Program-made: the position numbers and the translations under genes | The notes under the pieces: model-generated | Databases searched by the model: none | Told to the model about the DNA's origin: nothing | What the model saw: only the letters and a program-made list of their open reading frames with translations | Part shown: positions 1-5,418 of the stretch, piece after piece | Layout: each line of letters begins with the position of its first letter | Position numbering within the stretch: the stretch's first letter is position 1 | NCBI GenBank assembly: GCA_009787485.1 | Contig: WQWP01000092.1 | Coordinates: 1-8,671, forward strand | Direction: 5' to 3' | Origin: Lentimicrobiaceae bacterium | GTDB taxonomy: Bacteria > Bacteroidota > Bacteroidia > Bacteroidales > WCHB1-69 | Length of the DNA stretch: 8,671 bases

Positions 1-851
1 CGAATTTCTTTAATCACTCTTTTTTGGGCGTCGGTCAATTCAAAAGGCAAGTAATTTTTGTAGTAAGTATTTAACGTATCGCCTACGGTAGCAAAAAGAT
101 GGCCGGTACTTTTCTGTGTATGAATCAGTTTTTGGGTTAATAAACGTAATTGCACGAAAAAAAGCTCATCGAATTTTAATCGCAACAACGCTTTAGCAAG
201 CAACTCTTGCGAAGCCGGATAATGCACATTTACCAAAGCTTCTTTTAACGATAACAGTTTGTATTTTTGAATGATCTCGTCAGACAAACGTTCGGTAATT
301 ACCTCTTGAATTTGATTTAACAACGTGATGATCATTTTTGAAATACTTCTCGAATCCAATCCCGATTTTTTGGCTTTTTCTGAAGTGTTATATAATGGTT
401 GAAACACCATAGACACGCTGCTATTCGAGTGTTTCTCAGGATCTAACATATCCGGATGGGTCATATTCCAGCGGCGGTTATACAGCGTTGGTTTTCCAAA
501 TACGATAAACTCGCGGTTTTCGGCAAGTAAATTTTCTACCCATTTCAACGAGTTAAACCACACGAGTTCCAGCGTTCCGGTGCCATCGGTAAATTGCGCT
601 ACCAAGCGTTTGGCATGGCGTTCGCCCACAATTTCATACGATGTTATTCTTCCTTTAAACTGCATATATGCGCCCTCCGCCTCAATAGAGCGAATGGTAT
701 GAATTTGTGATTTATCCACGTGCCGGTACGGATAATAATACAAGAGGTCGTGAAACGTAAAAATTTGGAACTCTTTTTTAAAGATTTCTGCTTTTCTGGG
801 TCCCACGCCTTTTAAGTATTCAATCGGTGTTTCAAGGAGGTTTACTTGCAT
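1..851 (-). CDS. recG: ATP-dependent DNA helicase RecG, N-terminal part (cut by window edge)
   Basis: RecG remodels stalled replication forks and branched recombination intermediates in the cytoplasm. Translating the minus strand from the ATG at 849-851 gives 283 open codons running off the left edge. Residues 12-26 (YLKGVGPRKAEIFKK) form the helix-hairpin-helix-like start of RecG, about 60-135 is the OB-fold wedge domain (FKGRITSYE, FTDGTGTLELVWFN), and 227-237 (FDELFFVQLRL) is the linker to the motor. The last visible residues, PFELTDAQKRVIKEI, match the beginning of the helicase domain; Walker A, the DExH box and the rest lie outside the window. The family usually has about 690-700 residues, so some 40% is present. 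The start gives the full expected N-terminus. The nuclease-like gene upstream on the same strand ends 40 bp away, so co-transcription is possible. I see no damage in the visible part. Confidence 0.96.
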   Translation of the reverse strand, partial: MQVNLLETPIEYLKGVGPRKAEIFKKEFQIFTFHDLLYYYPYRHVDKSQIHTIRSIEAEGAYMQFKGRITSYEIVGERHAKRLVAQFTDGTGTLELVWFNSLKWVENLLAENREFIVFGKPTLYNRRWNMTHPDMLDPEKHSNSSVSMVFQPLYNTSEKAKKSGLDSRSISKMIITLLNQIQEVITERLSDEIIQKYKLLSLKEALVNVHYPASQELLAKALLRLKFDELFFVQLRLLTQKLIHTQKSTGHLFATVGDTLNTYYKNYLPFELTDAQKRVIKEI

Positions 852-891
852 TTCGCGAAAATATATTATTTCCGGTCATTTCCAAAAATTT

Positions 892-1827
892 TCAGAACGT
901 TTTCACCGTTTTGTCATACACCACCATTTTCTTCCCCACAGGGCGAATGGTAGCGATGCCGGCGCGATGCAGCCTCCACGTCAAATCTTTATGGAATGAC
1001 ATGGCGGCAACTCCCAAATAAATTTTGTGGTTTTTATATTCCGGAAACCATATCTTAAAAACCTCCACACGGGAGATAAGTTTGGCAATGTCAATATTTT
1101 TAGCTTTGGCATTGTATTTTACTTCAATGATAGCGGCGCTTGTTCCATTGAATAGAAGGATATCATACTCCACCTTAAGTTTATCATCTTGCCCTCTATA
1201 AGTAAAGTTTCTTTTAATTTCATCAAATTTTTCATTCACAAAAGTTTTATCCCGCTTGAAAGTGTTATAGAAAAATTCTTCCGCCATTGCTCCGTTATTG
1301 TGACCAATACCTCCTACCTCTTCCGAAACATACTGTAATGTTTCTCTTAGCTTTTTATACTCCTCCTCCTTTTTTTCTTCACGCTTTTTCCATTCTTCTT
1401 CCCTTTTTTTTCTTTCTTTTTCTCTTTTTTTTCTTGCTTGCCTTTCTTCTTCCCTTTCTTTTTCTTTTTCTTGTCTTTCTTCTTCCCTTTCTTTTTCTTT
1501 TTCTTGTCTTTCTCTTTCCCTTTCTTTTTCTCTTTCTTGTCTTTCTCTTTCCCTTTCTTTTTCTCTTTCTTGTCTTTCTCTTTCCCTTTCTTTTTCCCTT
1601 TCTTGTCTTTCTTTTTCCCTTTCTTGTCTTTCTTTTTCCCTTTCTTGTCTTTCTTTTTCCCTTTCTTTTTCTCTTCTTTCTTGTCTTTCTTTTTCCATTT
1701 GCTGCCAACTGCGAGCGTTTTCTTCAGCGTATTTGTTAATTAGCTGCTCGGTTTCTTTTAACCTGCGGCCGGTTTCGGCGAACATTGCTTTAATGTCGTC
1801 CCATGTGAGATTTTGGTTTTCGTTCAT
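892..1827 (-). CDS. PD-(D/E)XK nuclease-like protein with a long charged E/K/R helix (DUF3782-like)
   Basis: 311 residues in three parts. Residues 1-44 are a helical head (LTWDDIKAMFAETGRRLKETEQ) like those opening DUF3782-type proteins. Residues 45-158 are almost only E, K, R and Q: Gln recurs at 61, 68 and 75 (7-residue units QEREKER), then at 86, 97, 108, 119 and 130 (11-residue units QEREKERERER and QEKEKEREEER). With almost no hydrophobic residues, an isolated ER/K alpha helix is likelier than a classical coiled coil. The C-terminal domain (165-311) begins with GGIGHNNGAMAEEFFYN and carries VEYDILLFNG, then AAIIEVKYNAK. D222 and E235-x-K237, with E183/E184 in the first helix, fit a PD-(D/E)XK nuclease core. 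DNA cleavage is inferred; the substrate is unknown. The ATG is preceded by an A-rich leader and a TAnnTTTG box. The DNA is a long purine/pyrimidine strand-asymmetric tract, so repeat number may vary between strains. Confidence 0.85.
   Translation of the reverse strand: MNENQNLTWDDIKAMFAETGRRLKETEQLINKYAEENARSWQQMEKERQERREKEREKERQEREKERQEREKERQEREKERERERQEREKERERERQEREKERERERQEKEKEREEERQEKEKEREEERQARKKREKERKKREEEWKKREEKKEEEYKKLRETLQYVSEEVGGIGHNNGAMAEEFFYNTFKRDKTFVNEKFDEIKRNFTYRGQDDKLKVEYDILLFNGTSAAIIEVKYNAKAKNIDIAKLISRVEVFKIWFPEYKNHKIYLGVAAMSFHKDLTWRLHRAGIATIRPVGKKMVVYDKTVKTF
1370..1697 (-). repeat. In-frame 21-bp and 33-bp tandem repeats encoding the charged helix
   Basis: On the plus strand this stretch is nearly all C and T, interrupted mainly by the G of the Gln codon (ttg). 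Units are 21 bp (QEREKER) near the gene's 5' side and 33 bp (QEREKERERER three times, QEKEKEREEER twice) towards the middle, grading into non-repetitive K/R/E-rich sequence. All units are multiples of three, so gain or loss of a unit keeps the frame. Such a polypurine-polypyrimidine tract could form triplex (H-) DNA and is prone to slippage; both are inference. Confidence 0.85.
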
Positions 1828-1840
1828 GTTTTTTAAATTT

Positions 1841-1847
1841 AGTGGTT
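1841..1847 (-). repeat. Single AACCACT heptamer in the leader of the nuclease-like gene
   Basis: The plus strand reads agtggtt, so the minus-strand leader of the downstream gene contains AACCACT 13 bases before its ATG. The same heptamer forms arrays directly before two other start codons in this window (2141 and 5350). It may be a single-copy version of the same leader element. Confidence 0.5.
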
Positions 1848-1878
1848 AATTAGTTTATAGGGCTATGGTTTCCCGCGA

Positions 1879-1886
1879 CAAATATA
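1879..1886 (-). promoter_or_regulatory. Bacteroidota -7 promoter box for the nuclease-like gene
   Basis: The minus strand reads TATATTTG, a perfect match to TAnnTTTG. It ends 51 bases before the ATG at 1827, implying a leader of roughly 45 nt. No convincing -33 TTTG is seen at the usual distance, so the call rests on the -7 element and its position. Confidence 0.55.
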
Positions 1887-1942
1887 AAACTATTTTCCTT
1901 ACATTCAGAAAGTTAAAAATGCAGAAAAAACCGATTTTTAAG

Positions 1943-1990
1943 CAGAAAAGTTGTTAAAATATGCAGTTTTTGCTAAAACTGTATTTTCTG
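1943..1990. repeat. AT-rich inverted repeat between divergent promoters
   Basis: The core is cagtttt-tgct-aaaactg (7-bp arms, 4-nt loop). It extends outward through aaaata on the left and tatttt on the right with a 2-nt bulge, and further to cagaaaa (1943-1949) pairing with ttttctg (1984-1990). It sits midway between the two divergent promoter boxes, so it could be an operator or a hairpin. No U-tract follows in a position that would make it a standard terminator. Function is unknown. Confidence 0.5.
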
Positions 1991-2078
1991 AAGCTTGAAA
2001 TTTGGAAGGATTTTGGAAGAAAAACGGATGAAAATATATTTTTTCAATTTACGTTAAAATAGTGGTTAATGATTAATG

Positions 2079-2086
2079 TAACTTTG
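2079..2086 (+). promoter_or_regulatory. Bacteroidota -7 promoter box for the SDR gene
   Basis: TAACTTTG matches TAnnTTTG exactly. It lies 54 bases before the ATG at 2141, so transcription should begin near 2091-2094. The predicted leader would then consist almost entirely of the AACCACT array. No clear -33 element is seen. Confidence 0.55.
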
Positions 2087-2097
2087 ACCCTTGAATT

Positions 2098-2139
2098 AAC
2101 CACTAACCACTAACCACTAACCACTAACCACTAACCACT
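2098..2139 (+). repeat. Six-copy AACCACT heptamer array abutting a start codon
   Basis: Six perfect, uninterrupted copies of AACCACT are followed by one T and then the ATG at 2141. The array occupies the place where a ribosome binding site would be and appears to make up nearly the whole 5' leader. An inverted single copy lies at 2061-2067. The same unit in the same orientation to its gene precedes the ATG at 5350 on the minus strand. Confidence 0.95.
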
Positions 2140-2140
2140 T

Positions 2141-2893
2141 ATGAAAACCATCCTCATTACCGGCGCCTCCGGAGGTTTTGGCGAAGCCATCGCGAAAACA
2201 CTCGCCAAACAAAATGTAAAACTCATATTAACAGGTAGAAATAAAACTCATTTGGATGAAGTTTGCCATTTCATTACTACGCACACCTCATCCAAAGTAT
2301 TGCCGTTGGTTTTCGATGTGCAAGATTTGGACGCCTGTCAAAAAGCCGTAGATTCTATTCCGGAAGATTTTAAAGATATTGATATCCTGATTAATAATGC
2401 CGGTTTAGCAGTAGAATTAAACACCATAGATAAGGGAAGTTACGAAGATTGGGAGCGTATGATCAACACGAACATTAAAGGATTACTTTACATGACACGG
2501 TTAATATCTCCCGGCATGGTAGCCAAAAAATCGGGACACATTATAAATATTGGCTCTATCTCAAGCAGAGAAGTTTACGCAGGTGGAAATGTGTATTGTG
2601 CGACTAAACATGCCGTTTTGGCGCTTTCTCAAGGCACCAGAATGGATTTGTTGCCGCATAATATTAAAGTAACGCACGTTTCTCCGGGCGCCGCAGAAAC
2701 CAGCTTCTCCATCGTGCGCTTTCACGGCGACAAAGCGCGCGCAGATAAAGTGTACGAAGGTTTTACGCCGCTTATTGCCGATGATGTTGCAAACGTGGTG
2801 GAGTATGTGCTTTCTTTACCGGAACATGTGTGTATCAATGAAATAAACCTTACCTGCACGGCGCAGTTTAACGGATTAATTCATAGAAAATAG
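2141..2893 (+). CDS. SDR-family NAD(P)-dependent oxidoreductase (YdfG-like)
   Basis: 250 residues, a normal size for a classical short-chain dehydrogenase/reductase. The Rossmann motif TGASGGFG is at 7-14, followed by TGR at 31-33, whose Arg suggests NADP(H) preference. NNAG is at 85-88 and the structural Asn is N111. The catalytic triad is S139 (NIGSIS), Y152 and K156 (NVYCATK), with SPG at 181-183. The stretch around YAGGNVYCATK resembles E. coli YdfG, an NADP-dependent 3-hydroxy acid dehydrogenase acting on serine, allo-threonine and related compounds. That substrate class is possible but not shown by the sequence. The protein is soluble and cytoplasmic. The start is the only sensible one, since the Rossmann strand begins at residue 3. 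The next gene on the same strand begins 25-34 bp after the stop, across a dispersed repeat, so an operon is plausible. Confidence 0.93.
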   Translation: MKTILITGASGGFGEAIAKTLAKQNVKLILTGRNKTHLDEVCHFITTHTSSKVLPLVFDVQDLDACQKAVDSIPEDFKDIDILINNAGLAVELNTIDKGSYEDWERMINTNIKGLLYMTRLISPGMVAKKSGHIINIGSISSREVYAGGNVYCATKHAVLALSQGTRMDLLPHNIKVTHVSPGAAETSFSIVRFHGDKARADKVYEGFTPLIADDVANVVEYVLSLPEHVCINEINLTCTAQFNGLIHRK

Positions 2894-2924
2894 GACGAGA
2901 TTTCTCGCTTCGCTCGAAATGACA
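2894..2924 (+). repeat. Dispersed intergenic repeat containing a decoy ATG
   Basis: The spacer after the SDR stop contains gagatttctcgcttcgct followed by cgaaatgaca. I recognise this as a short repeat common between genes in Bacteroidota and other bacteria (usually met in reverse as tcatttcgagcgaagcgaga); this is recall, not a search. It has small self-complementary parts (cgag/ctcg). Its aaatga contributes an ATG at 2919 in frame with the downstream gene. Confidence 0.6.
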
Positions 2925-2927
2925 ATC

Positions 2928-3890
2928 ATGAATATACGCGACATCCTCAAATCCTGGCTCACCCAAAGCATCTCCACAAGCATCAAGATTTTCAAAATCA
3001 TGATTCCCGTTTCTATTTTGGTTAAAATACTGCAGGAAACCGGTTTAATCGTCTATATCGGAAAAGCATTAGCGCCCTTAATGAGCGTAATGGGGCTGCC
3101 CGGCGAAATGGGTTTGGTTTGGGCGTCTGCCATGCTCGGCAATATCTACGCCGGAATCATTACTTTTTTCTCTATCGGCATGGATTTAACGATTGCGCAA
3201 GTTACAGTTCTGTCCACCATTATCTTAATTGCGCACACTTTACCCGTTGAATTAGCCATTACCCAAAAAGCCGGAGTGAAAGCCGGCGCCGCTTTTTTGT
3301 TTCGATTTATATTTGGATTTATCGCAGGCGTCATTTTATATCATTTATATAGCATTTTTAACATATACCAAGATATTCCAACCGGCATAGATAAAATGGT
3401 AATGATTTCTGAAAAAGCCACTTGGGGAAGTTGGGTGCTCAGCGAATTGAAAAATTATGCCATCGTTTTTTGCTACATTACAGGGCTAATTATTATCATT
3501 GATATTCTAAAACGTGTGGGAATTATTGATAAAATTAACCGCTGGTTTTATCCGCTACTAAGGGTGCTGGGCATTGGAAAAGAGGTCATTCCAATCACAG
3601 TTATTGGGATGACGCTGGGATTGGCGTATGGTGGAGGTTTAATTATTAATGAAGTGCAGCAAACGAAATTAGAGCGCCGTAATGTGTGCTATGCCTTAAT
3701 GCTCATGTCATTATCTCACAGCGTAATAGAAGATTCTTTGTTAATGATTGCTATCGGCGCCAAAGTTTCCGGCGTGTTCTTTTTCAGGTTTATTTTCACT
3801 TTTATTGTGATGTATTTTTTTGTAAAGATTACGCAATCTTGGAGTGAAAAAAGAATGGCGAAATTGTTTTATTCAAAATCAAATTCATAA
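2928..3890 (+). CDS. Nucleoside recognition (Gate) domain integral membrane protein
   Basis: A polytopic inner-membrane protein of 320 residues from ATG 2928. An in-frame ATG at 2919 would add three residues (MTI), but it lies inside the dispersed repeat at 2894-2924, so 2928 is preferred. Hydrophobic segments fall near residues 21-37, 59-85, 89-113, 121-143, 175-194, 219-242, 255-279 and 283-301. The protein reads as two halves. Each has an amphipathic start (MNIRDILKSWLTQS; KRVGIIDKINRWFYP), a PLxxxxGLPG/PLLRVLGIGKE-type segment and a Gly-rich membrane motif (MLGNIYAGI; GLAYGGGLIINE). This matches the duplicated Gate/nucleoside-recognition fold seen in SpoVM-type and YjiH-type proteins. The transported ligand is unknown and the name does not prove nucleoside binding. 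The stop overlaps the cvpA start by one base (TAATG), suggesting translational coupling. Confidence 0.88.
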   Translation: MNIRDILKSWLTQSISTSIKIFKIMIPVSILVKILQETGLIVYIGKALAPLMSVMGLPGEMGLVWASAMLGNIYAGIITFFSIGMDLTIAQVTVLSTIILIAHTLPVELAITQKAGVKAGAAFLFRFIFGFIAGVILYHLYSIFNIYQDIPTGIDKMVMISEKATWGSWVLSELKNYAIVFCYITGLIIIIDILKRVGIIDKINRWFYPLLRVLGIGKEVIPITVIGMTLGLAYGGGLIINEVQQTKLERRNVCYALMLMSLSHSVIEDSLLMIAIGAKVSGVFFFRFIFTFIVMYFFVKITQSWSEKRMAKLFYSKSNS

Positions 3891-4366
3891 TGAGTTACAT
3901 TGACATTATTATTCTTGTTCCTGCCATTTGGTTTGCCTACAAAGGCTTTACCCATGGATTGATTCGCGAATTAGCCTCTTTGGCAGCGCTTATTCTCGGT
4001 ATTTACGCCGCTTTTGCGTTTACCGATTGGGTAGCCGAATGGATTTGCAATCCCGCCATTCCCAAAGAAGTGTATTTCGCCATCACTTTTCTTGGCGTTT
4101 TAATTGCCGTATTTCTGCTGGGAAAATTCGTGGAAAAGATCATCAAACTCGTCATTCCCGAATTTGTGAATAATTTGCTGGGCGGATTGTTTGGATTAGC
4201 TAAAGTGCTGGTAATTTTCAGTGTTATCTTTTACTTCATCCACAGCGTTGACTCCAAACGCGTTATTTTAACAGAAGAAGCAGTGGAAAAGTCGCTGATA
4301 TATAAGCACATTGAGCCTATAGCGCCTAAATTAAAAGCATGGTATGAAAGAAACGATGACTGTTAA
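3890..4366 (+). CDS. cvpA: CvpA family inner-membrane protein
   Basis: 158 residues, typical for CvpA (colicin V production) proteins, which in other bacteria affect envelope integrity and bile-salt tolerance; the molecular activity is not settled. Four membrane segments are visible near residues 3-17, 27-46, 61-81 and 98-118. The family signature FxGFxxGLxRE-like stretch (YKGFTHGLIRELASL, 17-31) follows the first helix, and NNLLGGLFGLAKVLVIFSV (94-112) is the conserved Gly-rich last helix. The C-terminal 40 residues are soluble and charged. The start overlaps the preceding Gate-protein stop by one nucleotide, so the two are almost certainly co-translated. The stop codon shares TTAA with the stop of frr on the opposite strand. 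Confidence 0.92.
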   Translation: MSYIDIIILVPAIWFAYKGFTHGLIRELASLAALILGIYAAFAFTDWVAEWICNPAIPKEVYFAITFLGVLIAVFLLGKFVEKIIKLVIPEFVNNLLGGLFGLAKVLVIFSVIFYFIHSVDSKRVILTEEAVEKSLIYKHIEPIAPKLKAWYERNDDC

Positions 4367-4926
4367 ATCGTCATAATTTCTTTCTCCTTAACTTCTATCA
4401 TTTTATCAATTTTTGCAATAAAATCGTCGGTAGCTTTTTGGATGTCGGTTTCTAATTTTTTCACTTCATCTTCGGGCGTGCCTGCGTCTTTCAGTTTTTT
4501 GCCGGTTTCGTTAGCCACTCTGCGTAAATTGCGGATACTCACTTTGGTTTGCTCGGCTTCCTGTTTTGCTTTTTTAACCAATTCTTTTCTACGCTCTTCG
4601 GTAGGGGTAGGCACTACAATGCGGATAAACTCGCCGTTGTTTTGTGGCGTAAACCCCAGATTAGCAGCTAAAATGGCTTTCTCTATTATGGGCAACATGT
4701 TTCTTTCCCACGGCTGAATCACGATTTGGCGCGCGTCGGGCGTACTGATGTTTCCTACCTGTTCTACCGGAGTGGGATTGCCGTAATAATCCACTTTCAA
4801 ACCCTCCAGCATTTGCGGAGAAGCTTTTCCGGCACGTATTTTTTGTAATTCTTTATCAAAAAAGCTCAGCACGTTGGTCATGCCGTCTTTGGCGGTTTGT
4901 AAGCATTTGTTGGTTTCTTCGGACAT
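4363..4926 (-). CDS. frr: Ribosome recycling factor
   Basis: 187 residues, the standard length. With EF-G, it splits post-termination ribosomes in the cytoplasm. Motifs along the protein are LQKIRAGKASPQML (27-40), VDYYGNPTPVEQVGNIS (45-61), RQIVIQPWER (66-75), the hinge region GFTPQNNGEFIRIVVPTPTEERRKEL (91-116), and the conserved Arg-rich helix VSIRNLRRVANE (119-130), whose counterpart in E. coli contacts the ribosome. The C-terminal helix ends KEKEIMTI. It lies downstream of pyrH with a 2TM gene between, a common Bacteroidota neighbourhood. The 100-bp leader holds a heptamer array, a 20-bp palindrome and a nearly pure A/T tract. The stop overlaps the convergent cvpA stop by four bases. Confidence 0.98.
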   Translation of the reverse strand: MSEETNKCLQTAKDGMTNVLSFFDKELQKIRAGKASPQMLEGLKVDYYGNPTPVEQVGNISTPDARQIVIQPWERNMLPIIEKAILAANLGFTPQNNGEFIRIVVPTPTEERRKELVKKAKQEAEQTKVSIRNLRRVANETGKKLKDAGTPEDEVKKLETDIQKATDDFIAKIDKMIEVKEKEIMTI

Positions 4927-4931
4927 AAATC

Positions 4932-4967
4932 TTTATTTTTTATTTTTTTATTTTTTTTATTTTATAT
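4932..4967 (-). promoter_or_regulatory. A/T-only leader tract before frr
   Basis: Thirty-six bases contain only A and T. On the minus strand they are A-runs of 4, 8, 7, 6 and 3 separated by single Ts, ending just before the frr start. Bacteroidota lack strong Shine-Dalgarno use and A-rich leaders favour initiation, so this may serve as the frr translation-initiation region. The stepped run lengths also make it a slippage-prone tract. Confidence 0.45.
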
Positions 4968-4987
4968 CCGTCAGTTAAAACTGACGG
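4968..4987. repeat. Near-perfect 20-bp palindrome in the frr leader
   Basis: The plus strand reads ccgtcagtt-aa-aactgacgg, giving 9-bp perfect arms with a 2-base centre. It could form an RNA hairpin in the 2TM-frr spacer or bind a dimeric protein. On the minus strand it is followed by A-runs rather than a U-tract, so it is not a standard terminator for the 2TM transcript. Its isolation in AT-rich DNA and relatively high GC resemble a REP-like intergenic element. Confidence 0.7.
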
Positions 4988-5000
4988 CAATGAGTTTTTA

Positions 5001-5034
5001 AATTCCTAATTCTTAATTCTTAATTCCTAATTTT
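5001..5034. repeat. Heptamer array AATTAGG/AATTAAG overlapping the 2TM stop
   Basis: The plus strand reads aattcct, aattctt, aattctt, aattcct and then aatttt: four consecutive 7-bp units. On the minus strand the first unit carries the TAG stop codon of the 2TM gene (5027-5029), so the array starts at the end of the coding sequence and continues into the spacer. Confidence 0.8.
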
Positions 5035-5350
5035 CCACTACATTACTCACCATCTCTCCCTCCTTATGCTCCATGGTTTCTTTTATTAAAGATTGTACTT
5101 CTTTTTCTACCATTTTTTTATTCCATTTTATTGCGTAGAAATAATGCCCGGTAAGCAAAATGCTCCATATTAATAAAATAAAAAGGAAGCTATATAAAAA
5201 TGTATGTTCAGGGTCTCGTTGTTTAAATAAGAAGAAAAAGAAAACCCATAGCAATAAATTTACTAATATATAAACAGTTAAGTGTTTTTTAAAGGCTACT
5301 CTTTTTTTTGCAGTTTTTACGATAAAATCTTTGTTTGCGAATTGTTTCAT
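5027..5350 (-). CDS. 2TM domain-containing membrane protein
   Basis: 107 residues. The N-terminus KTAKKRVAFKKHLTVYILVNLLLWVFFFFLF (positions 13-43) and the second hydrophobic helix FLYSFLFILLIWSILLTGHYFYAI (about 51-74) match the two-helix 2TM domain (often R-V-x-F-x-x-H-L-x-x-Y at the start and a HYFYA-type end of helix two) common in Bacteroidota. The tail is charged (VEKEVQSLIKETMEHKEGE). Some members are fused to LytTR or histidine-kinase domains, but this one stands alone and its role is unknown. It lies between pyrH and frr on the same strand, 68 bp after pyrH and 100 bp before frr. No TAnnTTTG box is seen in front, so it is probably read from the pyrH promoter. Its ATG is immediately preceded by a four-unit heptamer array. 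Confidence 0.88.
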   Translation of the reverse strand: MKQFANKDFIVKTAKKRVAFKKHLTVYILVNLLLWVFFFFLFKQRDPEHTFLYSFLFILLIWSILLTGHYFYAIKWNKKMVEKEVQSLIKETMEHKEGEMVSNVVEN

Positions 5351-5378
5351 AGTGATTAGTGATTAGTGGTTAGTGGTT
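5351..5378 (-). repeat. Four-copy AACCACT/AATCACT array abutting a start codon
   Basis: On the minus strand the leader of the 2TM gene reads AACCACT twice and AATCACT twice, with the ATG following directly. It is the same unit, orientation and position as the array before the SDR gene at 2141 (there with one extra T), although the two genes are unrelated. Confidence 0.93.
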
Positions 5379-5386
5379 AATATTTA

Positions 5387-5407
5387 TTCAATGTTCAATA
5401 TTCAATG
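5387..5407. repeat. Three-copy heptamer TTCAATG/TTCAATA
   Basis: The plus strand has ttcaatg, ttcaata, ttcaatg in tandem; on the minus strand CATTGAA, TATTGAA, CATTGAA. With the neighbouring AACCACT array it fills most of the 68-bp spacer between pyrH and the 2TM gene. Confidence 0.8.
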
Positions 5408-5418
5408 TTCTTTAATTT

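Larger units (their letters stand above)
1828..2140. other. Divergent intergenic region of 313 bp
   Basis: No ORF with coding character is visible here. The region separates the minus-strand nuclease-like gene from the plus-strand SDR gene. It holds a TAnnTTTG box for each direction (1879-1886 and 2079-2086), an AT-rich inverted repeat (1943-1990), two lone copies of the AACCACT heptamer in reverse orientation (1841-1847 and 2061-2067), and the six-copy array at 2098-2139. The middle, about 1890-2050, is very A/T-rich. Confidence 0.75.

Noticed and set aside
827..1021. Small plus-strand ORF of 64 codons spanning the recG start
   Set aside because: It overlaps two better supported minus-strand genes and has no recognisable motif or promoter.
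1379..1708. Minus-strand KRKTRKGKRK-type ORF in another frame
   Set aside because: It is a frame shadow of the same repeat, lacks any non-repetitive domain and is contained within the recognised gene.
1287..1743. Long plus-strand ORFs rich in Phe, Leu and Pro opposite the charged-helix gene
   Set aside because: They are antisense shadows of the E/K/R repeat: the pyrimidine strand reads as Phe/Leu/Ser/Pro in its frames. Head and tail domains make sense only on the minus strand.
892..1827. Restriction-modification or toxin-antitoxin system
   Set aside because: No methyltransferase, specificity subunit, antitoxin-sized partner or immunity gene is adjacent; neighbours are recG and an SDR enzyme.
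2098..2139. Possible CRISPR array
   Set aside because: Units are 7 bp and contiguous with no spacers; this is a simple tandem repeat.
4968..4987. Rho-independent terminator
   Set aside because: The stem is good, but no T-tract follows on either transcript: on the minus strand A-runs follow, and on the plus strand only a short, displaced T-run follows.
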